Below, piece after piece: positions 13,147 to 15,477 of a stretch of DNA of 15,477 bases. Source of the DNA: an uncultured bacterium (GTDB taxonomy: Bacteria > Actinomycetota > Coriobacteriia > Coriobacteriales > Coriobacteriaceae). The position numbers were made by a program, and so were the translations under genes. Under the pieces are notes generated by a model. The model was not told the DNA's origin, searched no databases, and worked only from the letters and a program-made list of their open reading frames with translations. The stretch spans positions 1-15,477 of the forward strand of contig CAJMPE010000026.1 of the NCBI GenBank assembly GCA_905215275.1. The letters are read 5' to 3'. Numbering within the stretch: the stretch's first letter is position 1; the number at the start of each line of letters is the position of its first letter.

Positions 13147-15477
13147 CTATGCTGCATTGTCGGCCCAGAGTTCGCACTGATCCATCACGGTGGCCAGTGC
13201 CGACTCCATGCCCTCTGGCGGATACTTATGATGTTTGAGCAGACGCTTAATTGCAACACGCATAGCAGCGCGTGCACTTTGCTTCTTCTGCCAATCGACC
13301 GTGCGCATTTCGCGCATCTTCGCAGCGAGCTCTTGCGTGATAGCGACCAGCTCGTCATTTCTTTCGCGATAGTAGTCGGCGACTGCCTGCGGTTGTGTTA
13401 GCGCCTCGTAAAACGCAAACTCCTCTTCGCTAAGCCCAAGCGCCTTTGCCTTTTGGTTTTCGGAAAACATCTCTTTCGCCATCTTGAGCATTTCTTCGAA
13501 TACCTCAGCGTTTGTGAGCTGCCCGTTGAGATAGCCATTTACCATGCTTTGCATGAGTTCCGAGTACTTTTTTGCCTGCGTTATGCTCTTTCTGCGGTAG
13601 CCCTTAATCTGGTCGTCGATGAGTTTTTTCAACAGCTCGTAAGCCAGGTTCCTCTCTTTCATACGCGAGAGGCTCCACAGAAACTTGGGATCAAAAATCG
13701 AAACCGTTTCGTCTTCCACCTTAAACAAGTCTATTACGCCGTCGGTATGGACGATGTTCTGTTCGAGTAGTGCATTGATGCGGTCATTTACCTGCTTAAG
13801 GGTAAGTTTGCCTCCGTTTTTGCTGCGGGTGCCGCCCTGCTCGGTGAGCTGAAGGATAAGCTCTCGAACAACCTGGAAATAGCCAGCCTCGATGCGCTGC
13901 ATGTCTGTTGCGCGACTTTTGGCGAGTCCATAGGCTTTGAGCATGACTCCTGCCTGCTCAACAAAGTCGCGGGTGATATCTTCGTCGCCGGGTGCAAGGA
14001 TATGATTTACTCCACCCGTTATGAGTTCGCTTCGACGTGCGGCGGACTCGGTGCTCATGAATTCCGAATAATCGTAACCAAACATTTTGTCGCGGCAGAC
14101 TGCCAGTTTTTCCAAGAACTTAGGATAGGCGGTTTTCCCGATATCCATGTCGCCGTATTTCTTTTGGTCGCGCTTGGTGTAGTCCTTCATGGCGCGTTTA
14201 AGGGCGTTAGCTATGCCTACGTAGTCAACAACCAGTCCGCCAACCTTGTCTTTATATACTCGGTTTACGCGTGCGATTGCCTGCATCAGGTTATATCCGC
14301 GCATGGGTTTATACACATACATAGTGGCAAGGCTCGGCACGTCAAAACCGGTGAGCCACATGTCTACGACGATTACGATTTTGAGCGGGTCGGCGTCATC
14401 CTTAAACCGCTTCGCCATCTCCTTAACATGGGCCTTATTGCCTACGACGTCAAACCACCACTCGGGGTCCTGATTGCCCATGGTCATGACAACGCCGAGC
14501 TTGCCCTCGTCCTTCCAAGAGGGTCGCAGCTCGCATATACGTTGATATATAGCCATGGCGGCGGGGCGCGAATACGCAACGATCATTGCCTTGCCGGTGA
14601 GTTCGTGCGCACGGTTGGTCTCATAGTGCTCTACGATGTCCTGACATAGGGCATCGATGACTTCGGGTGCACCTAGAACGGCGTCCAGATTTGCAAAGTT
14701 GCGCTTGCTTGCGTCAATGGTTTCGGCGTTAGCCTGCTCGGTGAGCTTTTCGTACTCATCGTCAACTTTTGCAAGGATACCCTGATCCAGCTTGAGTGCG
14801 ACGACGCGGCTCTCGTAGAACACGGGTCGAGTTGCGTCGTCCTCTACTGCCTGAGTCATGTCGTAGACGTCAATATAATCGCCGAAAACCTCGCGAGTCG
14901 ATCGATCTTCGGCAGAAATAGGGGTACCGGTAAAGCCGATGAAAGTCGCATTCGGAAGGGCGCGGCGGATGAGCAACGCGGTGCCCGTGTGCTTCTTGCC
15001 GTCACGGTCGTATTTCTCCTCGAACCCGTACTGCCCGCGGTGCGCTTCATCCACCATCACGACGACGTTCTTGCGCTCGGAGAGGGCGATGGCCTCCTCC
15101 TCGAATTTCTGCATAGTGGTGAAAATGATGCCGTTGGCGCGGCGGCTCGAGATCTGCTGCGCAAGATCGGCGCGGCTCTGCGCCTGAACGGGCGTCTGGC
15201 GCAGGAAATCTGAGCATCTGGAGAACTGCGCGAACAGTTGCGAGTCGAGGTCGTTGCGGTCGGTAATCACCACGATGGTCGGGCTGTCGAGTTTCTCTTC
15301 GAGCAGATGGGCAAGGAAAACCATCGAAAGCGACTTGCCCGAGCCCTGCGTGTGCCAAAAGACGCCGCCCTTGCCGTCGCCGCCGATGGCCTCATGCACG
15401 CTCTCGAGCGCTTTGTTCACCGCGAAGTACTGATGGTATCCCGCGAGGATTTTCGCGTCCTCGGAGAACAGAATGAA
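13147..15477 (-). CDS. hsdR: Type I restriction enzyme motor/nuclease subunit HsdR, 5' end missing
   Basis: There are 776 visible residues, and the frame stays open to the window edge. HsdR translocates DNA with ATP and cleaves it at a distance from the target. Superfamily 2 motor motifs are all visible: Walker A GSGKS (15331-15345), Walker B DEAH (15040-15051), motif III FTGTPI, motif V MWLTGFDVPSLATMYV and motif VI QAIARVNRVY. The C-terminal helical region (from about KKLIDDQIKGYRRKS) fits the part that docks onto HsdM. The N-terminal nuclease domain with its PD-(D/E)xK residues lies outside, so nuclease activity cannot be judged here. The GTG at 15420 is internal, because homologous sequence (AKILAGYHQYFAV) continues upstream of it. 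It is followed by hsdM after 14 bp, giving an hsdR-hsdM-hsdS operon whose promoter is beyond the window. Confidence 0.97.
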   Translation of the reverse strand, partial: FILFSEDAKILAGYHQYFAVNKALESVHEAIGGDGKGGVFWHTQGSGKSLSMVFLAHLLEEKLDSPTIVVITDRNDLDSQLFAQFSRCSDFLRQTPVQAQSRADLAQQISSRRANGIIFTTMQKFEEEAIALSERKNVVVMVDEAHRGQYGFEEKYDRDGKKHTGTALLIRRALPNATFIGFTGTPISAEDRSTREVFGDYIDVYDMTQAVEDDATRPVFYESRVVALKLDQGILAKVDDEYEKLTEQANAETIDASKRNFANLDAVLGAPEVIDALCQDIVEHYETNRAHELTGKAMIVAYSRPAAMAIYQRICELRPSWKDEGKLGVVMTMGNQDPEWWFDVVGNKAHVKEMAKRFKDDADPLKIVIVVDMWLTGFDVPSLATMYVYKPMRGYNLMQAIARVNRVYKDKVGGLVVDYVGIANALKRAMKDYTKRDQKKYGDMDIGKTAYPKFLEKLAVCRDKMFGYDYSEFMSTESAARRSELITGGVNHILAPGDEDITRDFVEQAGVMLKAYGLAKSRATDMQRIEAGYFQVVRELILQLTEQGGTRSKNGGKLTLKQVNDRINALLEQNIVHTDGVIDLFKVEDETVSIFDPKFLWSLSRMKERNLAYELLKKLIDDQIKGYRRKSITQAKKYSELMQSMVNGYLNGQLTNAEVFEEMLKMAKEMFSENQKAKALGLSEEEFAFYEALTQPQAVADYYRERNDELVAITQELAAKMREMRTVDWQKKQSARAAMRVAIKRLLKHHKYPPEGMESALATVMDQCELWADNAA

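Noticed and set aside
13531..13541. Fifth partial copy of the recombination site (ATAGCCATTTA) inside hsdR, also reading NGYL on the minus strand
   Set aside because: Only 11 bp match, the symmetric outer bases are missing, and it lies inside a conserved coding region with no hsdS half gene at its border. It is best explained by chance use of the same codons.

Overview
The window looks like a high-GC chromosome segment of a gut actinobacterium, most likely class Coriobacteriia (Collinsella or a close relative). This rests on the GC-rich codon use, the domain make-up of the zinc-ribbon and membrane proteins, and the strong purine-rich ribosome binding sites. It is an inference, since no marker gene is present.

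The left half (1-8240) is ordinary chromosome. It starts inside a formate-tetrahydrofolate ligase gene, which ends at a strong terminator. Next come a zinc-ribbon membrane protein with a large extracytoplasmic part, a 32-bp-arm inverted-repeat element, a small cysteine-rich protein (minus strand), a single-pass membrane protein with a kinase-substrate-like N-terminus, a cation diffusion facilitator (minus strand), and a soluble protein with two zinc ribbons. Rho-independent terminators separate most of these units.

The right half (8281-15477) is a type I restriction-modification locus built to rearrange itself. On the minus strand lie hsdR (5' end outside the window), hsdM and a full-length hsdS. 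On the plus strand, tail to tail with hsdS, lie a promoterless and startless 3'-half hsdS cassette (8281-8925), a tyrosine recombinase (8971-9927) and a 5'-half hsdS (9924-10493), whose ATG overlaps the recombinase stop. Four copies of a nearly palindromic 16-bp site, CTAAATGGCTATTTAG or its variant, sit exactly at the junctions of the half genes. One strand of the site encodes LNGYL, the central spacer of HsdS. The other strand encodes LNSHL, the HsdS C-terminus, in matching codon phase.

Read as written, inversion between the sites at 10470 and 11064 would move the expressed second target-recognition domain (TRD) onto the recombinase-linked half gene and cut the hsdRM-linked hsdS down to a half subunit. 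Inversion between 8281 and 11064 would instead install the stored TRD. No repeated site lies at the hsdS 5' ends, so the first TRD appears fixed to its operon and only the second TRD shuffles. The design is related to known phase-variable loci such as pneumococcal SpnIII/ivr. The two-strand coding site and the translational coupling of a half hsdS to the recombinase are the most notable parts.
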